DNA from: Pseudomonas silvicola
GTDB taxonomy: Bacteria > Pseudomonadota > Gammaproteobacteria > Pseudomonadales > Pseudomonadaceae
NCBI RefSeq assembly: GCF_026651855.1
Contig: NZ_CP093280.1
Span: 1,342,001-1,406,000, forward strand
Direction of reading: 5' to 3'
DNA length: 64,000 nt
Below the pieces are notes generated by a model. The model ran no database searches and was not told the DNA's origin. It saw nothing but the letters and a program-made list of their open reading frames with translations. The position numbers and the translations under genes were made by a program. Below are positions 50,543-59,391 of this stretch, in pieces; position 1 is the stretch's first letter, and each line of letters starts with the position of its first letter.

Positions 50543-51538
50543 TTACCGATGGTGAGTGTCGCCAGCCGGTCGCTGAAAGTGGCGGACCTGGATCTGGAAA
50601 CCATTACGTAAGCCCACATACAGGCTTTCCCCGGGAACGAGTCCCGCAGCGGTGGCCCAACGGGCCAGGTCTTCCTGTTCAAAACCCAACCAGAGATCAC
50701 CGCAGGCCTCCCTGGCCCAACTCTGGTTGTGACTGCACAACTCGGTCACCAGCAGGCTGCCGCCGGGGATCACCCGGGCGGCCAGCCGTTCGAGGGCCAT
50801 GGCCGGGTCGGGGAAGTGGTGCAGCACCATGTTCAGCACCACGCAGTGGGCCTGTACAGGGCTGTCGCCCAAGGCATCGGCCAGGGTCAGCTGGACATTG
50901 CCCAGTTGGTCGCGCTGGCAGAGCTGGCGGGCCAGTTCAAGCATTTCGGCGCTGTTGTCCAGCGCGGTGACCCAGGCAAAGCGCCGGGCCAGATCCGGCA
51001 GAAAGGCGCCGTCACCGGGGCCTATCTCCAGGGCGCTGGCCTGCTCGCCGAAGCTGAGCTTGTCCAGCAGCGCCAGGACGCTCTCGCGGTATTGCGCCAA
51101 CCCGGCGATCAGGTCCTGCTGTGCACGGAATTTCTCTTCCATGCGCGAGAAAAAATCTTCGCTGGCTGCCGCCCGCTGGCGCTGTACCAGGGCCATGCGG
51201 GCCCGCACGTCGACGGGCAGGGCAAGGTCGTCGGCTTCATCGAACAACGCCGCGTGCAGGCGTCCACCAGGGGCTTGGGCGGCGGGCAGGGCGCGCCGGT
51301 AGAAGATCGCATTGCCCTCGCGCCGGGTCGCTACCAGGCCTGCCTGGGCCAGCACCTTGAGGTGGTGGCTCATGCCCGACTGGCCGATGGCGAAGATCTG
51401 CGCCAGCTCCAGCACGCCGAAAGAGTCGCTCGCCAGTGCCCGCAATACGTTCAGGCGCAAGGCATCGCCACCGGCCTTGCACAGGGTGGCAAGGGCATCG
51501 TGGTGCTCAGGGCGGATCTCGGGTACGGGCAAGTTCAT
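50543..51538 (-). CDS. ArsR-family regulator fused to a SAM-dependent methyltransferase domain
   Basis: A 331-residue two-domain protein. Residues 10-95 are an ArsR winged helix (GQSGMSHHLKVLAQAGLV). Residues 150-315 are a class I methyltransferase fold with motif I ALEIGPGDGAFLPDL and the ALDNSAEML and VLNMVLHHF segments. No ArsR metal-binding cysteine box (CVC) is present, so it is likely to sense a small molecule such as SAM or SAH. ArsR-family regulators of the SAM cycle (SahR type) are known in Proteobacteria. The gene precedes metK by 18 bases, and a perfect palindrome lies 40 bases upstream of its start. Confidence 0.9.
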   Translation of the reverse strand: MNLPVPEIRPEHHDALATLCKAGGDALRLNVLRALASDSFGVLELAQIFAIGQSGMSHHLKVLAQAGLVATRREGNAIFYRRALPAAQAPGGRLHAALFDEADDLALPVDVRARMALVQRQRAAASEDFFSRMEEKFRAQQDLIAGLAQYRESVLALLDKLSFGEQASALEIGPGDGAFLPDLARRFAWVTALDNSAEMLELARQLCQRDQLGNVQLTLADALGDSPVQAHCVVLNMVLHHFPDPAMALERLAARVIPGGSLLVTELCSHNQSWAREACGDLWLGFEQEDLARWATAAGLVPGESLYVGLRNGFQIQVRHFQRPAGDTHHR

Positions 51539-51578
51539 AGGTTCGGCAGTCTAGTCAGCGAAAACCTGCACCGCAAGG

Positions 51579-51604
51579 GCAATATCAAAAAGTTTTGATA
51601 TTGC
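51579..51604. promoter_or_regulatory. Perfect 26-bp palindrome, probable ArsR-type operator
   Basis: GCAATATCAAAA (51579-51590) and TTTTGATATTGC (51593-51604) are exact complements around a two-base AG centre. The shape and AT-rich ATCAAA...TTTGAT core fit an ArsR-family dimer site. It lies between the divergent arsR-metK and tktA genes, much nearer the former, suggesting autoregulation of the regulator and control of metK. Confidence 0.82.
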
Positions 51605-51798
51605 GCGATGGGTGGAGCCGAATGGGGCCAATAGTGGTCCATTGCAGGAAGACGTTGCAGGCAGACTGACAATTACTTCCCCGATGGGCAGGAAAAACGC
51701 TGCCCTTTGACTATCTGTCATTGCCCAGAGGCGTGACGTGGGGGAAAATGCCGGTCTTTTCAGAATCCGTACTTTTTATAAAGCCCAGGAGATAAGCG

Positions 51799-53796
51799 AT
51801 GCCCAGCCGTCGTGAGCGTGCCAACGCCATTCGTGCCCTCAGCATGGATGCCGTGCAAAAAGCCAACAGCGGCCATCCCGGTGCCCCGATGGGCATGGCG
51901 GATATCGCCGAAGTGCTTTGGCGTGATTTCTTGAAGCACAACCCGACCAACCCGTCGTTCGCCAACCGTGACCGGTTCGTGATGTCCAACGGTCACGGTT
52001 CGATGCTGATCTACTCGCTGCTGCACCTGACCGGTTACGACCTGTCGATCGACGATCTGAAGAACTTCCGCCAATTGCACAGCCGCACCCCAGGCCACCC
52101 GGAATACGGCTACACCCCAGGTGTCGAGACCACCACCGGCCCGCTGGGCCAGGGCGTGGCAAACGCCGTGGGCTTCGCCATCGCCGAAAAGACCCTGGCG
52201 GCCCAGTTCAACCGCCCAGGCCACAACGTCGTGGACCACCACACCTATGTGTTCCTGGGTGATGGCTGCATGATGGAAGGTATTTCCCACGAAGCTGCTT
52301 CGCTGGCCGGCACCCTGGGCCTGGGCAAGCTGATCGCTTTCTACGATGACAACGGCATCTCCATCGACGGCGAAGTCGAAGGCTGGTTCACCGACGACAC
52401 GCCAAAGCGTTTCGAAGCGTACCACTGGCAGGTGATCCGCAATGTCGACGGCCATGACGCCGACGAGATCAAGACCGCCATCGAGACCGCCCGCAAGAGC
52501 GACCGTCCGACCCTGATCTGCTGCAAGACCACCATCGGTTTCGGCTCGCCGAACAAGCAGGGCAAGGAAGAGTCCCACGGTTCGGCCCTGGGCGCTGAAG
52601 AAGTGGCCCTGACCCGCGCTGCGCTTAAATGGAACCATGCCGCCTTTGAAATCCCGGCCGACATTTACGCCGAATGGGACGCCAAGGAAAATGGCCGCGC
52701 GCTGGAAGCCGAATGGGACCAGCGTTTCGCTGCCTACTCGGCCGCGCACCCGGAACTGGCCAACGAGTTCATCCGCCGCATGGCCGGTGAACTGCCAGCC
52801 GACTTCGCGCAAAAGGCCGACGCCTGGATCGCCGAAGTGGTTGCCAAGGGTGAAACCATTGCCAGCCGCAAGGCCAGCCAGAACGCCCTGAACGCCTTCG
52901 GGCCGCTGCTGCCTGAGCTGTTGGGCGGCTCGGCTGACCTGGCGAGCTCCAACCTGACCTTCTGGAAAGGCAGCCAGAGCATCAGCGCCGAAGCCCCAGG
53001 TGGCAACTACCTGCACTACGGCGTTCGCGAGTTCGGCATGAGCGCCATCATGAACGGTATCGCCCTGCACGGCGGTTTCGTGCCCTACGGCGCCACGTTC
53101 CTGATCTTCATGGAATACGCCCGCAACGCCGTGCGCATGTCGGCACTGATGAAGAAGCGCGTGGTATACGTGTTCACCCACGACTCCATCGGCCTGGGCG
53201 AAGATGGCCCGACTCACCAGCCCATCGAGCAGCTGGCCAGCCTGCGCTGCACGCCGAACCTGGACACCTGGCGCCCAGCCGACGCCGTTGAATCCGCCGT
53301 GGCCTGGAAGCACGCCATCCAGCGCAACGACGGCCCTTCGGCCCTGGTCTTCTCCCGTCAGAACCTGCAGCACCAGCCCCGTGATGCCGCGCAACTGGCC
53401 GACATCGAGCGTGGTGGCTACGTGCTGAAGGATTGCGACGGTGAGCCGGAACTGATCCTGATCGCCACCGGTTCCGAAGTGGGCCTGGCCATCAACGCCC
53501 AGGCCAAGCTGGCCGAGCAGGGCCGCAAGGTGCGCGTGGTTTCCATGCCGTGCACCAGCGTGTTCGAAGCCCAGGACGCCAGCTACAAGCAGGCCGTGCT
53601 GCCGCTGGAAGTGGGTGCGCGCATCGCTATCGAAGCGGCGCACGCGGACTACTGGTACAAGTACGTTGGCCTGGAAGGTCGCGTCATCGGCATGACTACC
53701 TTCGGCGAGTCGGGCCCTGCGGCCGAGCTGTTCGAAGAGTTCGGCTTCACCGTCGACAACATCGTCGGTACGGCTGAGGAACTGCTGGAAGACTGA
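51799..53796 (+). CDS. tktA: Transketolase
   Basis: A 665-residue thiamine-diphosphate enzyme of the pentose phosphate pathway. It begins [20 protein letters not shown], with the TPP motif [12 protein letters not shown] and the catalytic segments [17 protein letters not shown] and [20 protein letters not shown] precedes the ATG by eight bases. It leads the tktA-epd-pgk-fba group. Confidence 0.97.
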   Translation: MPSRRERANAIRALSMDAVQKANSGHPGAPMGMADIAEVLWRDFLKHNPTNPSFANRDRFVMSNGHGSMLIYSLLHLTGYDLSIDDLKNFRQLHSRTPGHPEYGYTPGVETTTGPLGQGVANAVGFAIAEKTLAAQFNRPGHNVVDHHTYVFLGDGCMMEGISHEAASLAGTLGLGKLIAFYDDNGISIDGEVEGWFTDDTPKRFEAYHWQVIRNVDGHDADEIKTAIETARKSDRPTLICCKTTIGFGSPNKQGKEESHGSALGAEEVALTRAALKWNHAAFEIPADIYAEWDAKENGRALEAEWDQRFAAYSAAHPELANEFIRRMAGELPADFAQKADAWIAEVVAKGETIASRKASQNALNAFGPLLPELLGGSADLASSNLTFWKGSQSISAEAPGGNYLHYGVREFGMSAIMNGIALHGGFVPYGATFLIFMEYARNAVRMSALMKKRVVYVFTHDSIGLGEDGPTHQPIEQLASLRCTPNLDTWRPADAVESAVAWKHAIQRNDGPSALVFSRQNLQHQPRDAAQLADIERGGYVLKDCDGEPELILIATGSEVGLAINAQAKLAEQGRKVRVVSMPCTSVFEAQDASYKQAVLPLEVGARIAIEAAHADYWYKYVGLEGRVIGMTTFGESGPAAELFEEFGFTVDNIVGTAEELLED

Positions 53797-53802
53797 TGTA
53801 CC

Positions 53803-53822
53803 GCCTGCCCTTCGGGGCAGGC
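53803..53822 (+). other. UUCG-capped stem-loop after tktA
   Basis: GCCTGCCC-TTCG-GGGCAGGC begins seven bases after the tktA stop. A C(UUCG)G tetraloop is exceptionally stable. No T-run follows, so it more probably protects the mRNA end or pauses polymerase than terminates. Confidence 0.8.
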
Positions 53823-53834
53823 ACCGCATGCCTG

Positions 53835-53910
53835 GTTTGTGTGGGAGCGGGCTTGCCAGCGAGCTTTGAGTGCATCAGAAGCTCGCTGGCAAGCCCGCTC
53901 CCACACAAGC
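53835..53910. repeat. Large REP-type inverted repeat between tktA and epd
   Basis: Arms 53837-53865 and 53880-53908 are perfectly complementary over 29 bases (core GTGTGGGAGCGGGCTTGCC), with a 14-base loop. This is the common Pseudomonas TGTGGGAGCGGGCTTGCC repeat, different from the GAGC-type copies elsewhere in the window. It could reduce read-through into epd or stabilise the tktA transcript. Confidence 0.9.
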
Positions 53911-53961
53911 ATGGGCGTGTTGAGCAGCAAGGTTTGACCCATTGTTTTCAGTGAGCACCTC

Positions 53962-55020
53962 ATGCCCCAGCCGCGTCCCTATAAAGTTGCACTCAATGGC
54001 TACGGCCGCATTGGCCGCTGCGTCATGCGCGCGCTTTACGAACGCGGCGCCGAAGCGGGCGTCGAGGTGGTCGCCATCAATGACCTGGCCGACATGGCCA
54101 GCCTCGAATACCTGACACGCTTTGACTCCACCCATGGCCGCTTTCCTGGCCAGGTGCGCAGCGAAGGCGATTGTCTGATGATCAATGGCGACTGCGTGAA
54201 AGTACTGCGCAGCGCTACCCCCGAGGGCATCGACTGGGCGGCGCTTGGCGTCGACCTGGTATTGGAGTGCTCCGGGGCCTGGCATACCCGTGCCGACGGC
54301 CAGCGCTTTATCGACGCTGGCGCGCCGCGGGTGCTGTTCTCCCAGCCCATGGCCAGCGAGACCGATGTCGACGCCACTGTGGTGTTCGGCATCAACCAGC
54401 AGGTATTGACCGGTACCGAGACGCTGGTGTCCAACGCTTCCTGCACCACCAACTGCAGCGTGCCGTTGCTGCGGTTGCTGGATGAGGCCCTGGGCCTGGA
54501 GTACATCTCGATCACCACCATCCATTCAGCCATGAATGACCAACCGGTGATCGATGCCTACCATGCCGAAGACCTGCGCCGTACCCGCTCGGCCTTCCAG
54601 TCGATCATCCCGGTGTCCACCGGGCTGGCGCGCGGAATCGAGCGGTTGCTGCCGGAACTCGGTGGCCGTATCCAGGCCAAAGCAGTGCGCGTGCCGACCG
54701 TGAACGTGTCTTGCCTGGACATCACCCTGCAAGTGAAACGCGACACCGACGCCCGGGAGGTCAACCGTATCCTCCATGACGCCGCGCTCAGCGGGCCACT
54801 CAAGGGGCTGGTGGCCTACACGGAACTGCCGCACGCCAGCTGTGACTTCAACCACGACCCGCATTCGGCCATCGTCGATGCCAGCCAGACCCGTGTATCA
54901 GGCCCGCGCCTGGTCAATATCCTGGCCTGGTTCGACAACGAGTGGGGTTTTGCCAACCGCATGCTCGACGTGGCAGAGCACTTTCTGTACGTCGTCAACC
55001 AACAATCAAAACAGGCTTGA
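53962..55020 (+). CDS. epd: Erythrose-4-phosphate dehydrogenase
   Basis: A 352-residue glyceraldehyde-3-phosphate dehydrogenase relative. It has the NAD site VALNGYGRIGRCVMRAL and the catalytic Cys161 in SNASCTTNCS. Epd oxidises erythrose 4-phosphate to 4-phosphoerythronate for PLP synthesis. The Epd assignment rests on the tktA-epd-pgk order and sequence form; a GapA-like activity is the alternative. pgk starts 12 bases after its stop. Confidence 0.9.
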   Translation: MPQPRPYKVALNGYGRIGRCVMRALYERGAEAGVEVVAINDLADMASLEYLTRFDSTHGRFPGQVRSEGDCLMINGDCVKVLRSATPEGIDWAALGVDLVLECSGAWHTRADGQRFIDAGAPRVLFSQPMASETDVDATVVFGINQQVLTGTETLVSNASCTTNCSVPLLRLLDEALGLEYISITTIHSAMNDQPVIDAYHAEDLRRTRSAFQSIIPVSTGLARGIERLLPELGGRIQAKAVRVPTVNVSCLDITLQVKRDTDAREVNRILHDAALSGPLKGLVAYTELPHASCDFNHDPHSAIVDASQTRVSGPRLVNILAWFDNEWGFANRMLDVAEHFLYVVNQQSKQA

Positions 55021-55032
55021 AGGACTGAACAC

Positions 55033-56196
55033 ATGACTGTGTTGAAGATGACCGACCTCGATCTGCAAGGTAAGCGCGTGCTGATCCGCGAAGACCTCAA
55101 CGTCCCCGTGAAGGACGGTGTGGTCACCAGCGATGCGCGTATCCTGGCCTCGCTGCCGACCATCAGACTGGCCCTGCAGAAAGGCGCGGCCGTGATGGTC
55201 TGCTCACACCTGGGCCGCCCGACCGAAGGTGAGTTTTCCGCCGAAAACAGCCTCAAGCCCGTTGCTGATTACTTGAGCAAGGCGCTGGGCCGTGATGTGC
55301 CGCTGGTCGCCGACTACCTGGACGGGGTCCAGGTGAACCCTGGCGACCTGGTGCTGTTCGAGAACGTGCGCTTCAACAAAGGCGAAAAGAAAAACGCCGA
55401 TGAGCTGGCACACAAGTACGCCGCTTTGTGCGACGTGTTCGTGATGGACGCCTTCGGCACCGCCCACCGTGCCGAGGGTTCTACCCATGGCGTGGCCAAG
55501 TTCGCCAAAGTCGCCGCAGCGGGCCCGCTGCTGGCCGCCGAACTGGATGCACTGGGCAAGGCCCTGGGCGCGCCGGCCAAGCCGATGGCTGCCATCGTTG
55601 CCGGCTCCAAGGTCTCCACCAAGCTGGACGTGCTCAACAGCCTCAGCCAGATCTGCGACCAACTGATCGTCGGTGGCGGCATCGCCAACACTTTCCTGGC
55701 GGCTGCCGGGCACCCGGTCGGCAAGTCGCTGTACGAGCCGGACCTGCTGGACACCGCCCGTGAAATCGCCGCCAAGGTCAGCGTGCCGCTGCCGGTGGAC
55801 GTGGTGGTCGCCAAGCAGTTCGCCGAAACCGCCGAAGCCACCGTCAAGTTGATCAGCGAAGTAGCCGATGACGACATGATCCTCGATATCGGGCCGAAAA
55901 CCGCTGAACAGTTCGCCCAGTTGCTGAAGTCCTCCAAGACCATTCTGTGGAACGGTCCGGTTGGCGTGTTCGAGTTCGACCAGTTCGGCAACGGCACCAA
56001 GGTGCTGGCCAAGGCCATCGCCGAAAGCCCGGCGTTCTCCATCGCCGGCGGCGGTGACACCCTGGCTGCCATCGACAAGTATGGCGTTGGCCAGGATATT
56101 TCCTACATTTCCACCGGTGGTGGTGCTTTCCTCGAGTTCGTCGAGGGCAAGGTACTGCCGGCCGTCGAGATGCTGGAGCAGCGGGCCAAAGGCTGA
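55033..56196 (+). CDS. pgk: Phosphoglycerate kinase
   Basis: A 387-residue glycolytic kinase. It has the N-terminal substrate segment [20 protein letters not shown], the basic patch [15 protein letters not shown] and the nucleotide loop [17 protein letters not shown] at the C-terminus. It follows epd by 12 bases. It leads to a pair of small lipoprotein genes and fba, so the glycolytic genes need not share one transcript. Confidence 0.97.
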   Translation: MTVLKMTDLDLQGKRVLIREDLNVPVKDGVVTSDARILASLPTIRLALQKGAAVMVCSHLGRPTEGEFSAENSLKPVADYLSKALGRDVPLVADYLDGVQVNPGDLVLFENVRFNKGEKKNADELAHKYAALCDVFVMDAFGTAHRAEGSTHGVAKFAKVAAAGPLLAAELDALGKALGAPAKPMAAIVAGSKVSTKLDVLNSLSQICDQLIVGGGIANTFLAAAGHPVGKSLYEPDLLDTAREIAAKVSVPLPVDVVVAKQFAETAEATVKLISEVADDDMILDIGPKTAEQFAQLLKSSKTILWNGPVGVFEFDQFGNGTKVLAKAIAESPAFSIAGGGDTLAAIDKYGVGQDISYISTGGGAFLEFVEGKVLPAVEMLEQRAKG

Positions 56197-56228
56197 TCCT
56201 CATGCACAGGTGGAAAGGAAGCGTCCAG

Positions 56229-56453
56229 ATGACCAAGGCATTGCCGTTGTTGCTGTTGGCCACCGCGCTGGCAGGCTGTGCCCACAGGGCAGACACCGCC
56301 CCGGCCCAGCCCGACCATGTGCCGGGCAAGGGCGGTTGTTACCAGTCCGACTGGCAGGCCGAGACGGCGCCGGTCATCAACAAGCGCCTGGGCCCGGATG
56401 GCCTCGAAAAGTACGACACCGAGCGCCAGGCTCCGGGGCAGGGTTGCCCTTGA
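56229..56453 (+). CDS. Small lipoprotein of unknown function
   Basis: A 74-residue product. It starts MTKALPLLLLATALAGCAHR at 56229, with lipobox LAGC and lipidated Cys17. The mature part contains two more Cys (GGCYQSDWQ and QGCP) that could form a disulfide. It lies between pgk and the MliC-like gene. An earlier in-frame ATG at 56202 would put charged residues before the signal and is less likely. Function unknown. Confidence 0.75.
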   Translation: MTKALPLLLLATALAGCAHRADTAPAQPDHVPGKGGCYQSDWQAETAPVINKRLGPDGLEKYDTERQAPGQGCP

Positions 56454-56503
56454 GTCGACCGCTGGTCGGAACAACCGGCGGGCTTTTCAGTCCGATGGAA
56501 TTG

Positions 56504-56527
56504 AACGGCAGGCCGTGGCCTGCCGTT
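56504..56527. promoter_or_regulatory. Perfect inverted repeat just before the MliC-like gene
   Basis: AACGGCAGGCC and GGCCTGCCGTT are exact complements separated by GT. The element ends 22 bases before the start codon at 56550. It could be a DNA operator or, with a larger loop, an RNA stem upstream of the ribosome site. No known regulator fits. Confidence 0.65.
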
Positions 56528-56549
56528 GCGCTGCGATCGAGGAAGTAAA

Positions 56550-56873
56550 ATGAAAGGCTTTGTGGCCATGATGGCGTTTGCGGTGCTGGGTGGTTGTGCA
56601 AGTTTCAACCAGGCCTCGGCGCCCGCTGACTGGGCCCACTGGACCTGCGACAGCCAGGCGACCGTCGATTGGCGCTACCTGGATGCCAGCAAGAACAGCG
56701 TGGAAGTGAAGCTGGGTGGCAGCGCGCAGGTGTATCACCTGAAGGCTGAACCAGGTGCGTCGGGCGAGCTGTACAGTGATGGCGTGCTCGCGTTCCACAG
56801 CAAAGGTAACGAAGGCCTGGTGTACTGGGTCGCGACCAACGATTTGATTGGCCGGGCCTGCAAGGCCCAGTGA
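56550..56873 (+). CDS. MliC-like lysozyme-inhibitor lipoprotein
   Basis: A 107-residue lipoprotein. The signal [20 protein letters not shown] has its lipidated Cys at residue 16. The mature domain follows the MliC/PliC pattern: [50 protein letters not shown] and a closing Cys in IGRACKAQ, with the two mature Cys expected to pair. MliC proteins bind and inhibit C-type lysozymes at the outer membrane. GAGGAAG precedes the ATG. Confidence 0.78.
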   Translation: MKGFVAMMAFAVLGGCASFNQASAPADWAHWTCDSQATVDWRYLDASKNSVEVKLGGSAQVYHLKAEPGASGELYSDGVLAFHSKGNEGLVYWVATNDLIGRACKAQ

Positions 56874-56976
56874 TGAGCAGGGCCGGGCCCATGCCCGGCC
56901 TACACTACTTGAATGGCAGCCGCCGCTACGGCAGGCTTGCACGATTAACGACCCTCGACCGGGAGAGAGACTCACA

Positions 56977-58041
56977 ATGGCACTCATTAGCATGCGCCAG
57001 ATGCTGGACCACGCCGCTGAATTCAGCTACGGCGTACCAGCCTTCAACGTCAACAACCTTGAGCAGATGCGCGCCATCATGGAAGCCGCTGACAAGACTG
57101 ACTCCCCGGTAATCGTCCAGGCGTCCGCGGGCGCCCGCAAATACGCTGGCGCACCTTTCCTGCGCCACCTGATCCTGGCGGCGATCGAAGAGTTTCCGCA
57201 CATTCCGGTGTGCATGCACCAGGACCACGGCACCAGCCCTGACGTGTGCCAGCGCTCCATCCAGCTGGGCTTCAGCTCCGTGATGATGGACGGCTCCCTG
57301 GGTGTCGACGGCAAGACCCCGACCGACTACGACTACAACGTGCGCGTCACCCAGCAGACCGTGGCCATGGCCCACGCCTGTGGTGTGTCCGTAGAAGGCG
57401 AGTTGGGCTGCCTGGGTTCGCTGGAAACCGGCATGGCTGGTGAAGAAGACGGTATCGGTGCCGAAGGTCAACTGGACCACAGCCAGATGCTGACCGATCC
57501 TGAAGAAGCCGCTGACTTCGTCCAGCAGACCCAGGTGGATGCCCTGGCCATCGCCATCGGCACCAGCCATGGCGCCTACAAGTTCACCAAGCCGCCTACC
57601 GGCGACGTGCTGGCGATCGACCGCATCAAGGAAATCCACAAGCGCATCCCCAACACCCACCTGGTGATGCACGGCTCTTCCTCGGTACCGCAAGAGTGGC
57701 TGGCGATCATCAACCAGTACGGCGGCGACATCAAGGAAACCTACGGCGTTCCGGTCGAAGAGATCGTCGAGGGCATCAAGCACGGCGTGCGCAAGGTCAA
57801 CATCGACACCGACCTGCGCCTGGCGTCCACCGGCGCCATGCGTCGTCTGATGGCCACCAACCCGAGCGAGTTCGACCCACGCAAGTTCTTCGGTGAAACC
57901 GTGAAGGCCATGCGTGACGTGTGCATTGCCCGCTACGAAGCTTTCGGCACCGCCGGCAACGCTTCGAAGATCAAGCCGATCTCGCTGGAAGCGATGTTCC
58001 AGCGTTACGCCAAGGGCGAGTTGGCCGCCAAGGTCAACTGA
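56977..58041 (+). CDS. fba: Class II fructose-bisphosphate aldolase
   Basis: A 354-residue zinc aldolase. The start [20 protein letters not shown] at 56977 follows GGGAGAGAG. Zinc and active-site segments are [26 protein letters not shown] and [10 protein letters not shown]. Its length and motifs match the Pseudomonas/calvin-type class II form. It ends in an intrinsic terminator. Confidence 0.97.
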   Translation: MALISMRQMLDHAAEFSYGVPAFNVNNLEQMRAIMEAADKTDSPVIVQASAGARKYAGAPFLRHLILAAIEEFPHIPVCMHQDHGTSPDVCQRSIQLGFSSVMMDGSLGVDGKTPTDYDYNVRVTQQTVAMAHACGVSVEGELGCLGSLETGMAGEEDGIGAEGQLDHSQMLTDPEEAADFVQQTQVDALAIAIGTSHGAYKFTKPPTGDVLAIDRIKEIHKRIPNTHLVMHGSSSVPQEWLAIINQYGGDIKETYGVPVEEIVEGIKHGVRKVNIDTDLRLASTGAMRRLMATNPSEFDPRKFFGETVKAMRDVCIARYEAFGTAGNASKIKPISLEAMFQRYAKGELAAKVN

Positions 58042-58054
58042 GTTTCCTGCTTCG

Positions 58055-58088
58055 AAAAAAACCGCTCTTCGCAGAGCGGTTTTTTTTG
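58055..58088 (+). terminator. Intrinsic terminator of fba
   Basis: AAAACCGCTCTTCGCAGAGC then GGTTTTTTTT forms a strong hairpin with a T-run, 14 bases after the fba stop. Confidence 0.95.
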
Positions 58089-58197
58089 CACGCGGCATGG
58101 AAGCCCTTGTCCGCCGGGAACAACTTGAATATTAACCCGATCATTTGCCCACCCTATATTCGCCGGTAGACACCAACCCGATATAAAGGACGGCGAC

Positions 58198-59322
58198 ATG
58201 AACATTGATGTGACTACGGATGCCTTGGTCAACCCACTGGATATTTCGGTGGACGGAACAATCCTGCCCTATGTGCCTGCTTGCGATAGTTTTGATATCG
58301 ACGCAGGTGCGCCTGCTCCGATCGAGGATGCGCCTCTGGTCGGCGAAGAGCCGATAACCCCCGAAGAGCCAGGCTGTGAAAGTGGTGACGACGATGGGGG
58401 TGGCATCGAAATCATGGCAGGTTATTGCCCGAACGGGAGCTGGTCAGGCGGCATATGCAAGGCCTACAACAATGTCCGCGAAGACTGGATGTGGCGCTAC
58501 AATGGCGTGCGTTACCTGAGGATTCAGGATTGCATCCTGCCTGGCACGCACAATTCGGCCTTCGACAAGGAAGCGCCTTCCACGCCGTCCAGCGAAACCT
58601 GCCAGGATGTATCGCCGCTCAAGCAACTGCGCGCCGGCATTCGGGTTCTGGACCTGAGGGTGCAGTTCTTCTCCGGGTATTCGGCTGGGGATCCGCGCCG
58701 GTTCTCGATTTTCCATAGCACCACCTCTGGGCGGACCGTCGCCAATGACATCCTGGGCGCTCTCAACCAGTTCAGGGCGACGCCGGGGTACAACACGTCC
58801 AGGGAAATCGTCATTCTGGATTTCCATGAGTTCAAGAACTTCACCGACGCGGCCCATGTGGAACTCGCCAACCTGATCAAGTCAAGGCTGGGTCAAGACC
58901 GGATTGTCCCAACTTCCATGGCCGCCAAGACGATTGGCGAGATCTGGAGCAGTTCTTCTGCCAATACCGTGATCGCCTACAACGACCGCCGCCGCGACGC
59001 CTTGTTCTGGGCTGGGGTGAACCAACGCTGGATTGGCAAAAACACGCCAACCAACAATCAGCTTCGTGACTTCATCAAAAAGGTGGGGGACGAGAAGAAG
59101 GGGGCTTGGGAGCTGCGATCGGTTCAGGCGGCCAAATACTCCTTGCCCATGTTTGTACCCAACGACCGGTCCGGTGATCTCATGAGCTGGTTCAGCACCA
59201 GCGGTGGCAAGCCTATCTTGAGTCACTACATTATCAATACCGACTGGTCGCTGCGTCAGCGGCTGGTCGACAATTGCATCCATGGCAATTCGCTGCGTGC
59301 CAGATCCATTTCTTATGTCTGA
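58198..59322 (+). CDS. PI-PLC X-domain-like phosphodiesterase without signal peptide
   Basis: A 374-residue protein. The first 85 residues are acidic, Gly/Pro-rich and of unknown fold, with no signal peptide. From residue 100 it resembles the PI-PLC X domain: His118 in ILPGTHNSAF, Asp152/Arg154 in VLDLRVQFF, His173 in SIFHSTTSG and EIVILDFHEF. The Asp after the first catalytic His of bacterial PI-PLC is Asn119 here. It could cleave phosphoinositides or GPI-type lipids, or another phosphodiester. The base composition appears less GC-rich than the neighbouring fba, suggesting acquisition. It is isolated between two terminator-like structures. Confidence 0.78.
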   Translation: MNIDVTTDALVNPLDISVDGTILPYVPACDSFDIDAGAPAPIEDAPLVGEEPITPEEPGCESGDDDGGGIEIMAGYCPNGSWSGGICKAYNNVREDWMWRYNGVRYLRIQDCILPGTHNSAFDKEAPSTPSSETCQDVSPLKQLRAGIRVLDLRVQFFSGYSAGDPRRFSIFHSTTSGRTVANDILGALNQFRATPGYNTSREIVILDFHEFKNFTDAAHVELANLIKSRLGQDRIVPTSMAAKTIGEIWSSSSANTVIAYNDRRRDALFWAGVNQRWIGKNTPTNNQLRDFIKKVGDEKKGAWELRSVQAAKYSLPMFVPNDRSGDLMSWFSTSGGKPILSHYIINTDWSLRQRLVDNCIHGNSLRARSISYV

Positions 59323-59334
59323 CAGTTGAACCAG

Positions 59335-59371
59335 CCGAGAATAAACCGCAGCGGGTGCGGTTTATTCTCGG
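59335..59371. terminator. Shared stem-loop between PI-PLC-like and alginate lyase genes
   Basis: CCGAGAATAAACCGCA (59335-59350) and TGCGGTTTATTCTCGG (59356-59371) are exact complements around a five-base loop. The TTTATT/AATAAA parts can act as short U-tracts in each direction, so it may end both convergent transcripts. A classic long T-run is missing. Confidence 0.75.
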
Positions 59372-59391
59372 TGCGCCGGGGCGAAGGGTCG

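Noticed and set aside
51760..53829. A 689-residue minus-strand frame opposite tktA
   Set aside because: It mirrors transketolase codon by codon and shows the His/Gly/Val/Gln bias of shadow frames; tktA has all expected motifs and a ribosome site.
59335..59371. Terminal inverted repeat of a mobile element
   Set aside because: The two arms are adjacent with a five-base loop, and no transposase or second pair lies around the flanking genes; a stem-loop explains it.
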